From contig CAVSNS010000005.1 of the NCBI GenBank assembly GCA_963729325.1, positions 62,001 through 126,000 on the forward strand: a stretch of DNA of 64,000 nt, written 5' to 3'. Made by a program: the position numbers and the translations under genes. This stretch comes from JABCYV01 sp963729325 (GTDB lineage: Bacteria > Acidobacteriota > Terriglobia > Terriglobales > Acidobacteriaceae). Positions 1-9,809 of the stretch are shown in pieces; within the stretch, counting starts at the first letter, position 1, and each line of letters opens with the position of its first letter. Below the pieces are notes generated by a model that was not told the origin of the DNA, searched no databases, and was given only the letters and a program-made list of their open reading frames with translations.

Positions 1-65
1 CAGTTCTCGGTAGTCTATCGTGGGCTAGGCGATTTAACAGAATCTACGGCCGCGGGCGCCATCAG

Positions 66-97
66 AAAAAAGCCAGTTCCCTCGCGAGAACTGGCTT
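66..97 (-). terminator. Rho-independent terminator after the FecR/DUF6600 gene
   Basis: A 9-bp perfect stem (71-79 with 88-96) and an 8-base loop are followed, on the minus strand, by a run of T (the A run at 66-70). It lies just beyond the stop codon of the minus-strand gene ending at 123, so it most likely ends that transcript. Confidence 0.8.
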
Positions 98-122
98 ACT
101 CCGCATGCGACGGATTCAGACG

Positions 123-2084
123 CTATTTTTTCTTCTCGTCCTTAGGTGGCTGCTGCCTCTGTGAAGGCCGCGGAGCCTGCGCGGGCCGAGAGGCAGGTGC
201 TGGCTGGGGACGCTGCTGCTGCCACTGACGGAACTTCTGTTCTTCGTTCTGCTGATGCTCAGGTCTCTCTTGAACCGGAGGAGCCTGCCTAACCAGCGGA
301 TGCGCTGGCGCATTATTGGAAGGCCGCGGTACCGCTCGCTCTGCGGGGGCGGGGGCTTCTTGCGGACGGGACGGCTGTTGCTGCCCACGGGCTTGCTCCT
401 GCGGGCGAGGCTCTTGTTGCTGCGAACGCGACGGCTGCGGCGCTTCCTCGGCGCGCCCTGGGGCTGGCGGACGCGGAACCGGTCGTGACGCTTCCGGACG
501 CGGTGTTCCAGTTCCGGCTTCAGGTCGGCCGGGTGGAGCTTGCGCCTGCGGTCGAGCCGCTTCATTCTGTCCACGAGCCGCCGGCTGCGGCTGGCCCGGT
601 GTTTCTGTACGTACGTTCACTTTCGCCTGCCGCTGCTCGAACGGCTCTCTGGGTGGCGTCGGCATTCTGGTGGCGACCACTTGCCGATTTACTACCGCCG
701 CGGCGGGCTTGACCCTCGCTGGTCCCCCGGCGCCCAATACACTAGCTCTGACCGGCTGCGCCTGAACTTCATGAGTAACCGGAGCAGCGGCAAGTTGCCT
801 TTCATCCACGTGAGCAATATTTCTGGCCACAGGACGAGCGTTCACAAACGTGTCATGTGAAACCACCGTTACGCTGTTTGACACGTGCTGGTTAACGTAG
901 GTGATGTTCGTGACTTTATTGACGGTGTAGTTGTTGTACACATTGGTGACCTGCGTAACGTTCACCCGCGTGTTGGTCACATTCACATTAGTCACATAGT
1001 TGCGGCTGCCGCGATACCAGGGAACGAAGACTTCACGGGGACCCAGCGGGAACCAACCCACACCCACCCCACCGCCGATCGCAAGTGAGAACCCGCCCCC
1101 GCCGATGAATGCCACAAGAGCCGGCGCATAAACTGGCCGCACGACCACGGGGCCAGGAACCCAGCACCATGAGCTTTGGACGAAGGCCCAGCGTCCGTAG
1201 TGGAATGGAGCAAAGCCCCAAGGCTCATCCTCCACCCAGGTCCAGCCCCAGGGTTCGACCCACACCCAATGCCCATAACGGTATGGGGCCCATCCGACAG
1301 CTACAGCCGTCGGCGTCCAGACCGGACCGTAATCCGCAACGTAATGCCAGTGGCCATGGTCGTCGAGGTCCTCGTAACCGGTCACCTCGGGCGAGATGTA
1401 ATTGGCGGATTCGGAGTGGTCTTCACGCTGATCGCGCGCAAACGCAAAATTGTCGAAATCATCGGAGCGGGGAATCTGATCGATTTGATGATCAAGCTGG
1501 TCGGTCCCGGTGAAACGCGCGTTCTGGCCGGCAACCACGGTGTAAGTGGCGCCTCCGCCCGTGACCTCGCCTCGACCGTGCCAGACTCGCGTATCAGTCT
1601 CGGTGCCATCGGCGTTCACGTCAACCCGATACTCGCCCGCCTGTTGCAGAGAAAATGCCAGGTTCGGTGTATCTACTTCAACGACGTCCCCATCATCAAG
1701 GTGGCGCAGTCGCACAATGACCGACCCCTGCGACAACTTCAACTGCAGCGTGTGGTCATCGAGATCGAGAAATGTAACGCTGGTTTCCGAGTCGATACGG
1801 ATTGCGGTCGAACCTACATGCAACTCGGCTCGTGAGTCTTTGTCGGCCCATAGGTTGTCCCCCGTGGTGAGCGGGCGGTTGGGAACGGCCTGCACCCAGT
1901 CGCCTTCGCCTCCGGGCTGAAACGAAACTGAGCCATCCGAGAAATTGAGGCGCGCCACCCGGCTCGGCGGATCCTGACCCTGGTCTTGATCTTGATCTTG
2001 CGCCATGAGCATGAGTGGCGATTGCAACATCAGCAAGAGTCCCGCCAGAAGGATTGCAACCGCCAGGATCTTATGTGTCTTCAT
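123..2084 (-). CDS. Exported FecR-domain protein with DUF6600-like Trp/Tyr-rich region and Pro/Gln-rich tail
   Basis: 653 residues. An N-terminal signal peptide (about 1-28, hydrophobic core LAVAILLAGLLLML) is followed by an acidic DQDQDQ stretch. A FecR-like beta domain spans about 40-200 (GDNLWADKDSRAELHVG, then VDTPNLAFSLQQAGEYRVDV). About 240-320 is rich in W, Y and G with repeated YGHW/YGRW and WGWTWV motifs, as in the DUF6600 family common in Acidobacteriota. Asn/Val/Thr-rich repeats follow near 360-410. The last ~180 residues are a low-complexity Pro, Gln, Arg and Ala tail ending in KDEKKK. The protein is probably periplasmic or outer-envelope; the molecular function is unknown. It is transcribed alone, with a terminator directly downstream. 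No adjacent sigma factor or TonB receptor is visible, so a classical FecR signalling role is not supported. Confidence 0.85.
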   Translation of the reverse strand: MKTHKILAVAILLAGLLLMLQSPLMLMAQDQDQDQGQDPPSRVARLNFSDGSVSFQPGGEGDWVQAVPNRPLTTGDNLWADKDSRAELHVGSTAIRIDSETSVTFLDLDDHTLQLKLSQGSVIVRLRHLDDGDVVEVDTPNLAFSLQQAGEYRVDVNADGTETDTRVWHGRGEVTGGGATYTVVAGQNARFTGTDQLDHQIDQIPRSDDFDNFAFARDQREDHSESANYISPEVTGYEDLDDHGHWHYVADYGPVWTPTAVAVGWAPYRYGHWVWVEPWGWTWVEDEPWGFAPFHYGRWAFVQSSWCWVPGPVVVRPVYAPALVAFIGGGGFSLAIGGGVGVGWFPLGPREVFVPWYRGSRNYVTNVNVTNTRVNVTQVTNVYNNYTVNKVTNITYVNQHVSNSVTVVSHDTFVNARPVARNIAHVDERQLAAAPVTHEVQAQPVRASVLGAGGPARVKPAAAVVNRQVVATRMPTPPREPFEQRQAKVNVRTETPGQPQPAARGQNEAARPQAQAPPGRPEAGTGTPRPEASRPVPRPPAPGRAEEAPQPSRSQQQEPRPQEQARGQQQPSRPQEAPAPAERAVPRPSNNAPAHPLVRQAPPVQERPEHQQNEEQKFRQWQQQRPQPAPASRPAQAPRPSQRQQPPKDEKKK

Positions 2085-2203
2085 TGGCTTCCCTTTCGCT
2101 TTCCTTTAGCACCGCAAACGTATCGACAATTGCTCATTGTCTTTAAACACCACTACAGCTCGAAAGTTCCATGCCCTAAACTCTGTAGTGTAAGACTTTA
2201 GCC

Positions 2204-2241
2204 CAAAAGAAATTGCCAGCTCCTTATGGGGAAGCTGGCAA
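2204..2241 (-). terminator. Rho-independent terminator after lon
   Basis: A 9-bp stem (2213-2221 with 2233-2241) is followed on the minus strand by a T-rich tail (A-rich plus-strand bases 2204-2212). It starts about 30 bp past the lon stop codon at 2271. Confidence 0.75.
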
Positions 2242-2270
2242 GTTAACGTCGGGGCGACGGCGGGGGCTGA

Positions 2271-4710
2271 TTATGTGACTGCCTGCTCTGCGAGAAATTT
2301 CTCTCGCTCCACCTCATCGCGTCTTTCTTCTCCGGGAGTGGACGGCAGGGCGAGATCCAGGACTTCACCAATCGTCTTGACGTAGTGGATGTTCAGATGT
2401 TCGAGTTGCTCGGGCGTGAGGTCCTCGTCCACGTTCATCTTGTTCTCTGCCGGCAGAATCACGTCACGCACGCCAGCGCGCTTGGCGGCAAGAACCTTCT
2501 CCTTGACTCCGCCGATGGGCAGGACGTTCCCGCTCAGGGTGATCTCTCCGGTCATCGCAGTCAGCGGACGTACAGGCCGACCAGTGAGCAAAGAGACCAG
2601 CGCTGTTGCCATGGTCACTCCCGCGGATGGACCGTCCTTAGGGATAGCGCCCGCCGGCACGTGAATGTGGATGTCATGCTCGGCAAAGAAATTCTCCTCA
2701 ATCCCAAGTTGGGTCGCATTGGAGCGCACCCACGTCAAGGCTGCCTGCATTGACTCCTGCATGACCTGGCCAATCTGGCCCGTCATGGTGAAGCCGCCTT
2801 TTCCCTTCATAGTGTTGGCTTCAACGAACAGAATGTCCCCACCGGAGGGCGTCCAGGCCAGGCCGACCACTACGCCGGCACGCCGCGTGCGCTCTGCGAT
2901 TTCGCCCTCGCTACGCACCTTGATGCCGCCCAGAAACTCCTGGACCACTTCCCTGGTCACTATGAGCTTTTCCGTCTTGCCTTCCGCCAATCGGCGCGCC
3001 TGTTTGCGACAGATCGTGCCAATATTGCGTTCCAGATTACGCACGCCAGCCTCACGCGTGTAGTGGCGAATGATGTAGCTGACGCCTTCCTCCGGGAATT
3101 CAATCTGTTCCTTGGTTACGCCATTCTCTTCAATCTGTCGCGGAATGAGGTATTGGAAAGCGATGTGTACTTTCTCTTCTTCCGTATAGCCCTGGAGTTC
3201 GATGATCTCCATGCGGTCGCGCAATGGCTCCGCAACCGGATCCAACATGTTCGCGGTTGTGATAAACAAGACCTTCGACAGATCGAATGTGACGTCGAGG
3301 TAATTGTCACGAAAAGTTGAATTCTGCTCCGGATCGAGAGCTTCGAGCAGTGCCGACGCCGGATCGCCGCGGAAATCACGGCCGACTTTATCGATTTCGT
3401 CGAGCATGAATACTGGGTCCTTGGTTTCGGCCCGGCGGATGCCCTGAATAATTTGTCCCGGTAAGGCACCGATGTAAGTGCGCCGATGACCACGAATCTC
3501 AGCTTCGTCATGAACGCCGCCGAGCGAGATACGGACGAATTTGCGTCCCAAGGCACGAGCAATGGACTTTCCCAGCGAAGTCTTGCCCACTCCTGGAGGG
3601 CCAACGAAGCACAGAATCGGGCCTTTCATCCCAGGCTTTAGACGACGGACCGACAGGTAGTCCAAAATCCGATCTTTCACCTTCTGTAGGTCATAGTGGT
3701 CGGTATCGAGGATCTCCTTGGCTTTGAGAATGTCCACCTCGCCACCGGAAGTTTTCGCCCAAGGCAGAATCGCCAGCCACTCAATGTAATTGCGGGTAAC
3801 GGAATAATCGGCGGCCATCGGGTGACATGCGGGAGAGCCGTCCCAGCTCCTTCAATGCCTCCTTCTTCACCTCATCCGGCATTCCCGCGGCTTCGATTTT
3901 TTGCCGTAGGTCTTCCGTGTCGCGCGCGCCTTCGTCCTGCTCCCCTAATTCTTTCTGGATAGCCTTCATCTGCTCGCGCAAATAGTATTCGCGCTGCGTC
4001 TGCTGCACTCGGTCCTGCACTTCAGACTGGATCTTGTTACGCAGTTGCTGGACTTCCAGCTCCTTGGCCAAATGTTGATTGATCTTTTCCAGGCGAACCC
4101 GCACATCTGTGGTTTCCAGCGTGTCCTGTTTGTCCGACGTGGAGAGCGAAGGCAGCGAGGAGGCGATGAAGTCCACCAGGCGTCCCGGCTCCTCAATATT
4201 CATGGCCACGGTGGAGAGCTCGTCCGACAAGGTCGGGGAACCAGCCACAATCTGTTGAAACAGGGTTAGAACGTTGCGTTGCAGAGCTTCCACCTCGGAA
4301 CTCTTGGGTGGAATGGCTTCCGGTACCGATTCGACCCGGCCTCGCATGAACGGCGTCAGCTGGACGAACTCCGTCAACCGCACCCGCTCCAGGCCTTCCG
4401 CAAAAACGAACAGGCTCTGGTTCGGCATCTTGACCACTTTGTGCACTACAGCCAAGGTGCCTACGGTGTAGAGGTCCGTCGCTTGGGGCGCATCAACACG
4501 GGCTTCCCGCTGCGCCACAACTACAATGGTCTTGTCCTCGCCGAGCGAATTGATCAACTGGACAGAACTTTCCCGGCCCACCGTCAGGGGCAACACGGCA
4601 TGCGGGAACAGAACCGTGTCGCGAACAGGCAGGATAGGCAGGGCCTGTGGTTCCTGTTTTTGCTCTTCCTTGGGTTTAGGAGGGCGCTCGGTGCGCGTCT
4701 TTTCGGTCAT
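2271..4710 (-). CDS. lon: ATP-dependent protease Lon (S16), reading frame broken once
   Basis: Cytoplasmic AAA+ serine protease that degrades misfolded and regulatory proteins. The N-terminal piece (4710 to about 3820) has the substrate-binding domain (LPILPVRDTVLFPHAVLPL) and a coiled-coil region. The C-terminal piece (about 3818-2271) has Walker A GPPGVGKTS, Walker B FMLDEIDKV, and the Ser-Lys dyad motifs PKDGPSAGV and GGVKEKVLAAKRAG. Together they give about 820 residues, the normal Lon length. The frames meet at RLSRMSP/MAADYSVTRNYIEW, where other Lon proteins read straight through. One extra base near 3819 accounts for the break, so I treat this as one gene, most likely with a sequence error. 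I chose ATG 4710 because AAGGAG sits 4 bases upstream; an upstream in-frame TTG at 4737 would put the ribosome site inside the coding region. A HAIR-like inverted repeat overlaps the ribosome-binding site. Confidence 0.93.
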
Positions 4711-4717
4711 GTTTCTC

Positions 4718-4738
4718 CTTGAGTCAGTTGTACTCAAC
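4718..4738 (-). promoter_or_regulatory. HAIR-like inverted repeat (putative HspR operator) at lon
   Basis: The plus strand reads CTTGAGT-N7-ACTCAAC. The HspR-associated inverted repeat consensus known from Actinobacteria is CTTGAGT-N7-ACTCAAG, so 13 of 14 defined positions match and the 7-base spacer is exact. The element overlaps the lon ribosome-binding site (4715-4720) and ends 8 bases before the ATG. In Streptomyces, lon is a known HspR target. Binding here is inferred; no hspR gene lies in the window. Confidence 0.65.
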
Positions 4739-4909
4739 TTTGATGAGGCTGACCAGCAGAAAGATGCACCCAGTGCAAACCTCGCGGGTGAACTGGATTC
4801 TAAACCCGCTGAGGAATTTGTGTTTAATCAGAGGTACAGGGTTGAGATCGTTCCGAAGTGTCGGTAATTGAGCTAAAGGCGATTGGCCCGCGCTTAGGGA
4901 TCGCAGGGC

Positions 4910-6154
4910 CTATCCCAAGTACCTTAAGAATTTCCCCGGCTGATTGTCGAACCCCGGAAACACTTGATCCAGCGATTTGTTTCCGAGGTGATGAAAGACC
5001 GCTTCGCCGATCACACGGCGGAAGTCGGTGGTTAAGGCCAGATCGCGGCCCTCATAAAGCTGCGATTGGTCAAGCCCCGGCCAGCGTCCGTATACTTTGC
5101 CGCCCTTCACCGGACCACCCATGAGGAACATCACGTTGGCGTGGCCGTGGTCGGTGCCGCGGTTGCCGTTCTCGCGCGCCGTGCGGCCGAACTCGGACAT
5201 TGTGAGCACCACGGTATCTTCCGTGAGATCGCCAAGGTCCGTCCAGAATGCCGCCAGCGACTGCGAAAATTCGCGCAAGACATTTGCAATCTGGCCCTGG
5301 GTACTGCCTTCGTTGACGTGATGGTCCCAACCCCCAATATCAGCGAAAGCCACCTGCACCCCAAGATTTGCCTTGATCAACTGAGCAAGCTGTTTGAGGC
5401 TGTCGCCGAAGCGCCCCTTGGGGTAGTCGGCGTTCGCGGAGGGAGTGTATTTCGAGGGATCCGCCGACTTCAACATCTTTACCGCTTCGAATGTCTCCCG
5501 ACCGGTGCCGTGCAACACGGAATCCACTGACTTGTCGTACATCGCTTCAAAGGTCTTCGAGATCGGCACCGCGTTGGGGTTACGGCCTCCCACGCCGAAA
5601 TCATTAATGTTATTCACGGCTACGGCGGGTTCACTTCCCGAAAGAATGCGTGGCAACGATGGTCCCAGAGCAATGGCCCGGAAAGCTGATTTGTCGCCCG
5701 GCTCAGGCAACGAATGCAGGGTGCGGTTCAACCATCCATCTTCGGTGGCCTTGATCCCCGGCGTTCCCGATTCCATGAAGTCTTGCGCGTCGAAGTGAGA
5801 GCGGCTGGGATCGGGCGAGCCCGCGGCGTGCACAATCGCAAGATGACGTTGCTTCCACAGCGGCTCGAGGGAAGACAGCGAGGGGTGAAGACCGAAGAAA
5901 CCATCCAGATCAAGCACCGCGTTTCGTGGGATGTTGATGGACGGCCGCATTGCATAGTAAGCCTGCTCCCCATGCGGGACCACGATATTGAGACCGTCGG
6001 CCGCGCCGCGCTGGAAAATAACCACCAGCCGTTTGTGCTTGCCGCCCAGTGACTCCGCACCGTAGGCAGCGCGCGTCAGAAACGATGGAATCGCCGCCGT
6101 GCCCACAATGGCCATGCCGCTATTTCTTAAGAAAATGCGCCGGGTGATCGACAT
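4910..6154 (-). CDS. DUF1501 family protein with Tat signal
   Basis: 414 residues. The N-terminus SITRRIFLRNSGMAIVG is a twin-arginine-type signal, followed by a hydrophobic stretch to about residue 30, so the folded protein is probably exported. The body matches the DUF1501 family (sulfatase/alkaline-phosphatase-like fold): FQRGAADGLNIVVPHG, GLHPSLSSLEPLW, HAAGSPDPSRSHFDAQDFME and DTVVLTMSEFGRTARENGN. The gene lies downstream of a DUF1800 gene on the same strand with a 55-bp gap. The DUF1800-DUF1501 pair is a widespread two-gene unit in Planctomycetes, Acidobacteria and Proteobacteria. The biochemical role is not established. Confidence 0.88.
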   Translation of the reverse strand: MSITRRIFLRNSGMAIVGTAAIPSFLTRAAYGAESLGGKHKRLVVIFQRGAADGLNIVVPHGEQAYYAMRPSINIPRNAVLDLDGFFGLHPSLSSLEPLWKQRHLAIVHAAGSPDPSRSHFDAQDFMESGTPGIKATEDGWLNRTLHSLPEPGDKSAFRAIALGPSLPRILSGSEPAVAVNNINDFGVGGRNPNAVPISKTFEAMYDKSVDSVLHGTGRETFEAVKMLKSADPSKYTPSANADYPKGRFGDSLKQLAQLIKANLGVQVAFADIGGWDHHVNEGSTQGQIANVLREFSQSLAAFWTDLGDLTEDTVVLTMSEFGRTARENGNRGTDHGHANVMFLMGGPVKGGKVYGRWPGLDQSQLYEGRDLALTTDFRRVIGEAVFHHLGNKSLDQVFPGFDNQPGKFLRYLG

Positions 6155-6209
6155 AAACAGCTCCTGGCTTCTCGCTTCTGGCTGCTAGCTTTTAGGCTCT
6201 GGCTTCACG

Positions 6210-8206
6210 TTATCTTCTTTGAAACTCGGGCGAACCCAACAACAGTCCTGCAATGCCGCCTACGTTTGGCGCACGCGCCGGGTCATCCAGGCGGCGCGGG
6301 CTAATTTTCGGATCATTGAGTTGTGCAGCGATCGTATCGTGGGTTTGCTTGGACACGTCGCCGGCGAGCAAATTATTTTCCAGTACCACCAAAGTCTGGT
6401 GCGAGTCAGTGGGCGCAGCGCTACCTCCCATCACCCGCACGAGAGTCCATCTGAACACCTTTGATCTTTCCCGCCGTCAATGCTAGAGCGAAGTTCATGC
6501 GCCCCAGAAGTGCCGAAGAATTCACCCAGGCGTCCGCCTTCATCGAATAGCCGGTCGGCGGTTGCATTCCGTAAAGGGGCATTCCCAGATTTTGAAGCTG
6601 CCTAGCCAGTGGCATGGCATCGCTGATATCAGCTCCGCTCACACGTACGGCCGAGACCACGAACTCCAGCGGAGTTTTCACCTTGGCCCGGTACGTGTTG
6701 GGCGACCAGAACTCTGGCGAATGCAGCATCGTCTTCAGCACTTCGCGGATATCGCCGTCCTTCTTCAAGAAGGTTTGCGACATGCGGTTTACCAGCGTCG
6801 GCGGCGGATCATCGGAGACGAAGCGCATGGCCAGCTTGGTGCAAACGAACTTAGCAGTCGATGGGTGATGCGCCAGGATGTGCAGCACCTCGAGGCCTTC
6901 CTTCTCGCCCTTGGGTTTAATGCGATGACCCAGTACCATTTTGTCTCCGGGCTCATGCATGCGCTCGTCAAAAGTGAACCCTCCACCTTCCTTGGGCTGT
7001 TTTAGCGTCCAGCCGGTAAGGACCCGCGCGACTTCGGTTACATCTCTCTGTGTGTAGCCTCCATTGACGCCCAAAGTGTGCAGTTCCATGAGCTCGCGGC
7101 CGTAATTTTCATTCAGCCCGCTACGCTTGCCCTTGGCTTGTCTTACTGGACCGGCGCTTCTTGCTCTTCTTCTCCAATCGTTGTGATTGCGAATGCCGTT
7201 CGCGACATCTGAATTCGGGCCGACGCTCATCCAGTTATCCAGATAGAACATCATGGCCGGGCTCTGCGCAGTTGCCACCAGCAAATCCTCGAACTTGCCC
7301 AGGGCATGAGGACGGATGACATCCCGCTCGTAGCTGGTGAGCAGATAACGATCGGCATCCTTGCCGATAAACACATTGAAATGGTTAAACCAGAAATCGG
7401 ACATTACTTCCAGCAACTGGCGTTCGCTGTAGGTTGCGCGTAGCAGCTTGCTCTGGACCAGTTCGTCGACCACGACCTGTTGCGGATTGTTGAGCGCCAT
7501 CAAAGTTTCGCGCTGCTGTGGACTCATGTCTGCGATGAATTGGTCACGCTTATCGCCTTTAAGCGAGGCGCGTGAGCACACGCTCTTCCTCCGGAGACAT
7601 CTTGAGGATTGTCCGCATACGTTGGTCAGCTGGAACGTCCAGAAGCTCCTGGATGGTCTGATCGGCAGATATGCGGTCTTCGTGGCGGCGGGCACGATCG
7701 TCGTCGCTCATCACGCCCGGTTGCATTGTGGTCGTGGATTCGGTATTCGCTGTCGCCTGCTTACGGTCCAACTTTTCCTGATAGCGTTCAAGTTGCGCCT
7801 GATATATCGCGCGCCGGGTCGGATCGGAGGGCAACGACTGTTTGCCTTCCGCGATTGCTCTGATCACCGGCTCGGGCGGAAAATTCTCCACAATCTCCCG
7901 CGTGCTCATGCGCAGCGTTCGAAACGCAGCCAGGCGGGCATCCAGCGCCTGATCGTCGATCTTGTCGGGATGAAGTTGCTGGTCGATCCATTTGTCAACG
8001 CCCATCGCAATCACCCGATCAATGTCGCCAGGGCGGGGTCCAAAGGTCAGACGATTCAGCGCGTGCGGCGCACGCTTCTGCTCCTCCATCTCGGTTACAG
8101 GAGAGTCGTGCTTGTCCTTATTGCCCAGAGCAAGTTGGGCTGGAAGGCCAAATCCCAGTAACGATAGGGTTATCGCAACACCGAGTTGTCGGGGTCCGAA
8201 TCGCAT
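6210..8206 (-). CDS. DUF1800 family protein, reading frame broken twice
   Basis: Three fragments form one DUF1800 protein of about 660 residues. The N-terminal piece (8206 to about 7565) has a signal peptide (LGVAITLSLLGFGLPAQLALG) and the family start HALNRLTFGPRPGDIDRV. The middle piece (about 7575-6440) holds the conserved core, for example LLEVMSDFWFNHFNVF, ENYGRELMELHTLGVNGGYT and DVTEVARVLTGWTL. The C-terminal piece (about 6450-6210) ends GLLLGSPEFQRR, a typical family C-terminus. Breaks fall near 7565 and 6440; an extra base explains the first. The gene is upstream partner of the DUF1501 gene in a likely two-gene operon. Function is unknown, probably in the cell envelope or periplasm. 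Confidence 0.85.
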
Positions 8207-8414
8207 GCGTCTTTCTCTACTTAGAGATCCGCCTCAGAGCTGGTTGAAAACAAATTCTATCTTCCCTCTTCGGTCATCCCAAAAAGCGACCGACGACAAG
8301 CAACTTCAACAGGCGTTCAAGAATTATCAACCCAAACCGCGGGAAAAGTTGTTGGCCGGACCGTTACGTTGGTTTCGTGCAGAGCCAGCGCCTGGCGGCG
8401 TGGACCTTTCTGAC

Positions 8415-9803
8415 TTAGGTTAAGTAGAGACGTCCGTGGCTGATCTTATGCTGCAGACTGGCGGCTAGTTGGTCGATGTCGCCGGGGGCGATGTTCAGCG
8501 CCGTCCGGTCCTCGAGGAAAGGCGCCCGGTTACTGCCCACGGCATCGCGCCGGACTTGCAAGAGCAATCCCTGCACCGCGTTAGGATCAAACTTCTGCGG
8601 CGCCAGCCGCACGATCTCACTCAAAGTGCTACCCACCGAAAGCGGTTCGCGGTAAGGCCGCTCGCTGGTCATGGCATCGAAGGTATCGGCTAGCCCGATG
8701 ATGCGCACCGGCATGGCTACATCGTCCATCACTAATCCGTCGGGATAACCTGAGCCATCGCCACGCTCATGGTGCGAGCGCACAATCTCCGGAATCCGCG
8801 GCCAGGGAAACTGCACGCCACTCACGATCTGGTGCCCCACCACGGTGTGGTCTGCCATCTCGCGGAACTCTTCCGGATCGAGAGCGGAAGGTTTTCCGAA
8901 CAGCCGCTTGTCGACAGCGACCTTGCCGATGTCGTGCAAGTAACCCGCGGAGCGTAGCGCCGCGACGTCGCCCGGTTCCATCCCCATGGCCTCGCCAATG
9001 CCTGCGGCGTAACGTCCTACTCGCAGCGAGTGCCCATGAATATTGATGTGCTTGACGTCGATGGCAGCGGCAAAAGCTTCCAGCGCCGTGTCATAGAAAC
9101 CGTGCAATGACGCCATCAGACGCAGATTCTCTCCCACACGCTGAGCCAGGCTCTGCGCGAGCGTGTGATTTTGGATTGCGAGGGCCACGTAGTTGCACAA
9201 TAGATCGAGCGCATCGAGCTCCTCCGCAGCGTAAAGAGCATCCGCCTCCCGGCGCCCCAGCGCTGCCATTCCAACCAGCTTCCCGCCTACCTTCAAGGGA
9301 GCAATGCATCTGAAGAGTTCGGGGGCGACATTGCCATTCGAACTGAGGAAGATCGAGTAAGAACTGGAGGTCAGGACCACTGGTCCGCGGGCGGTGCTCA
9401 GGGCGTGGACATGCCTGGGCAGCAGCGGAATGATGGCCGGCTCGGGCATCAGGGCGAAGCCATCCGAGGCGATGGAGACGAGCATGGAGGGCTTATCACT
9501 GAAACTAAAGAGCGCGACTTCGCGGGCGTCGGCCGCCTGCATCAGTGCGGACACCATAGCGCGCGCGGTCTGCGGGAACTCGCGCTCGGCCGTTATTTCA
9601 GGTCCGAGATCAGACACGGCCTCAACGGTTCGCAACAGCCGCCGGAAATTATTTTTCTGCACGGCCACGCTTAGTGGGACGCAGAAAACCCAGAGCAGAA
9701 AAAGAGTACCACGCGTTAAACCAGCAGGAGCACGAGACTTGTTGGTTAGTTTGGTGCTGAGGAACAGCACATCGCATTCAACGGTTAAGTGTTGCGCGCT
9801 CAC
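8415..9803 (-). CDS. GAF / HD-GYP domain protein (putative cyclic-di-GMP phosphodiesterase)
   Basis: Up to 462 residues. About 70-215 forms a GAF-like sensory domain (PQTARAMVSALMQAADAREVALFSF to LLCNYVALAIQNHTLAQ). About 230-420 is an HD-GYP domain: HSLRVGRYA, the HD motif in YLHDIGKVAVDKRLF, HTVVGHQIV, the GYP signature HHERGDGSGYPDGL, and LADTFDAMTSERPYR. HD-GYP proteins commonly hydrolyse cyclic di-GMP; metal-binding His and Asp residues appear intact. The first ~45 residues are poorly conserved in appearance and the start may be a downstream GTG. The gene abuts the end of the TPR gene upstream (6 bp), so the two may be co-transcribed. Confidence 0.85.
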   Translation of the reverse strand: MSAQHLTVECDVLFLSTKLTNKSRAPAGLTRGTLFLLWVFCVPLSVAVQKNNFRRLLRTVEAVSDLGPEITAEREFPQTARAMVSALMQAADAREVALFSFSDKPSMLVSIASDGFALMPEPAIIPLLPRHVHALSTARGPVVLTSSSYSIFLSSNGNVAPELFRCIAPLKVGGKLVGMAALGRREADALYAAEELDALDLLCNYVALAIQNHTLAQSLAQRVGENLRLMASLHGFYDTALEAFAAAIDVKHINIHGHSLRVGRYAAGIGEAMGMEPGDVAALRSAGYLHDIGKVAVDKRLFGKPSALDPEEFREMADHTVVGHQIVSGVQFPWPRIPEIVRSHHERGDGSGYPDGLVMDDVAMPVRIIGLADTFDAMTSERPYREPLSVGSTLSEIVRLAPQKFDPNAVQGLLLQVRRDAVGSNRAPFLEDRTALNIAPGDIDQLAASLQHKISHGRLYLT

Positions 9804-9809
9804 CCTGGT

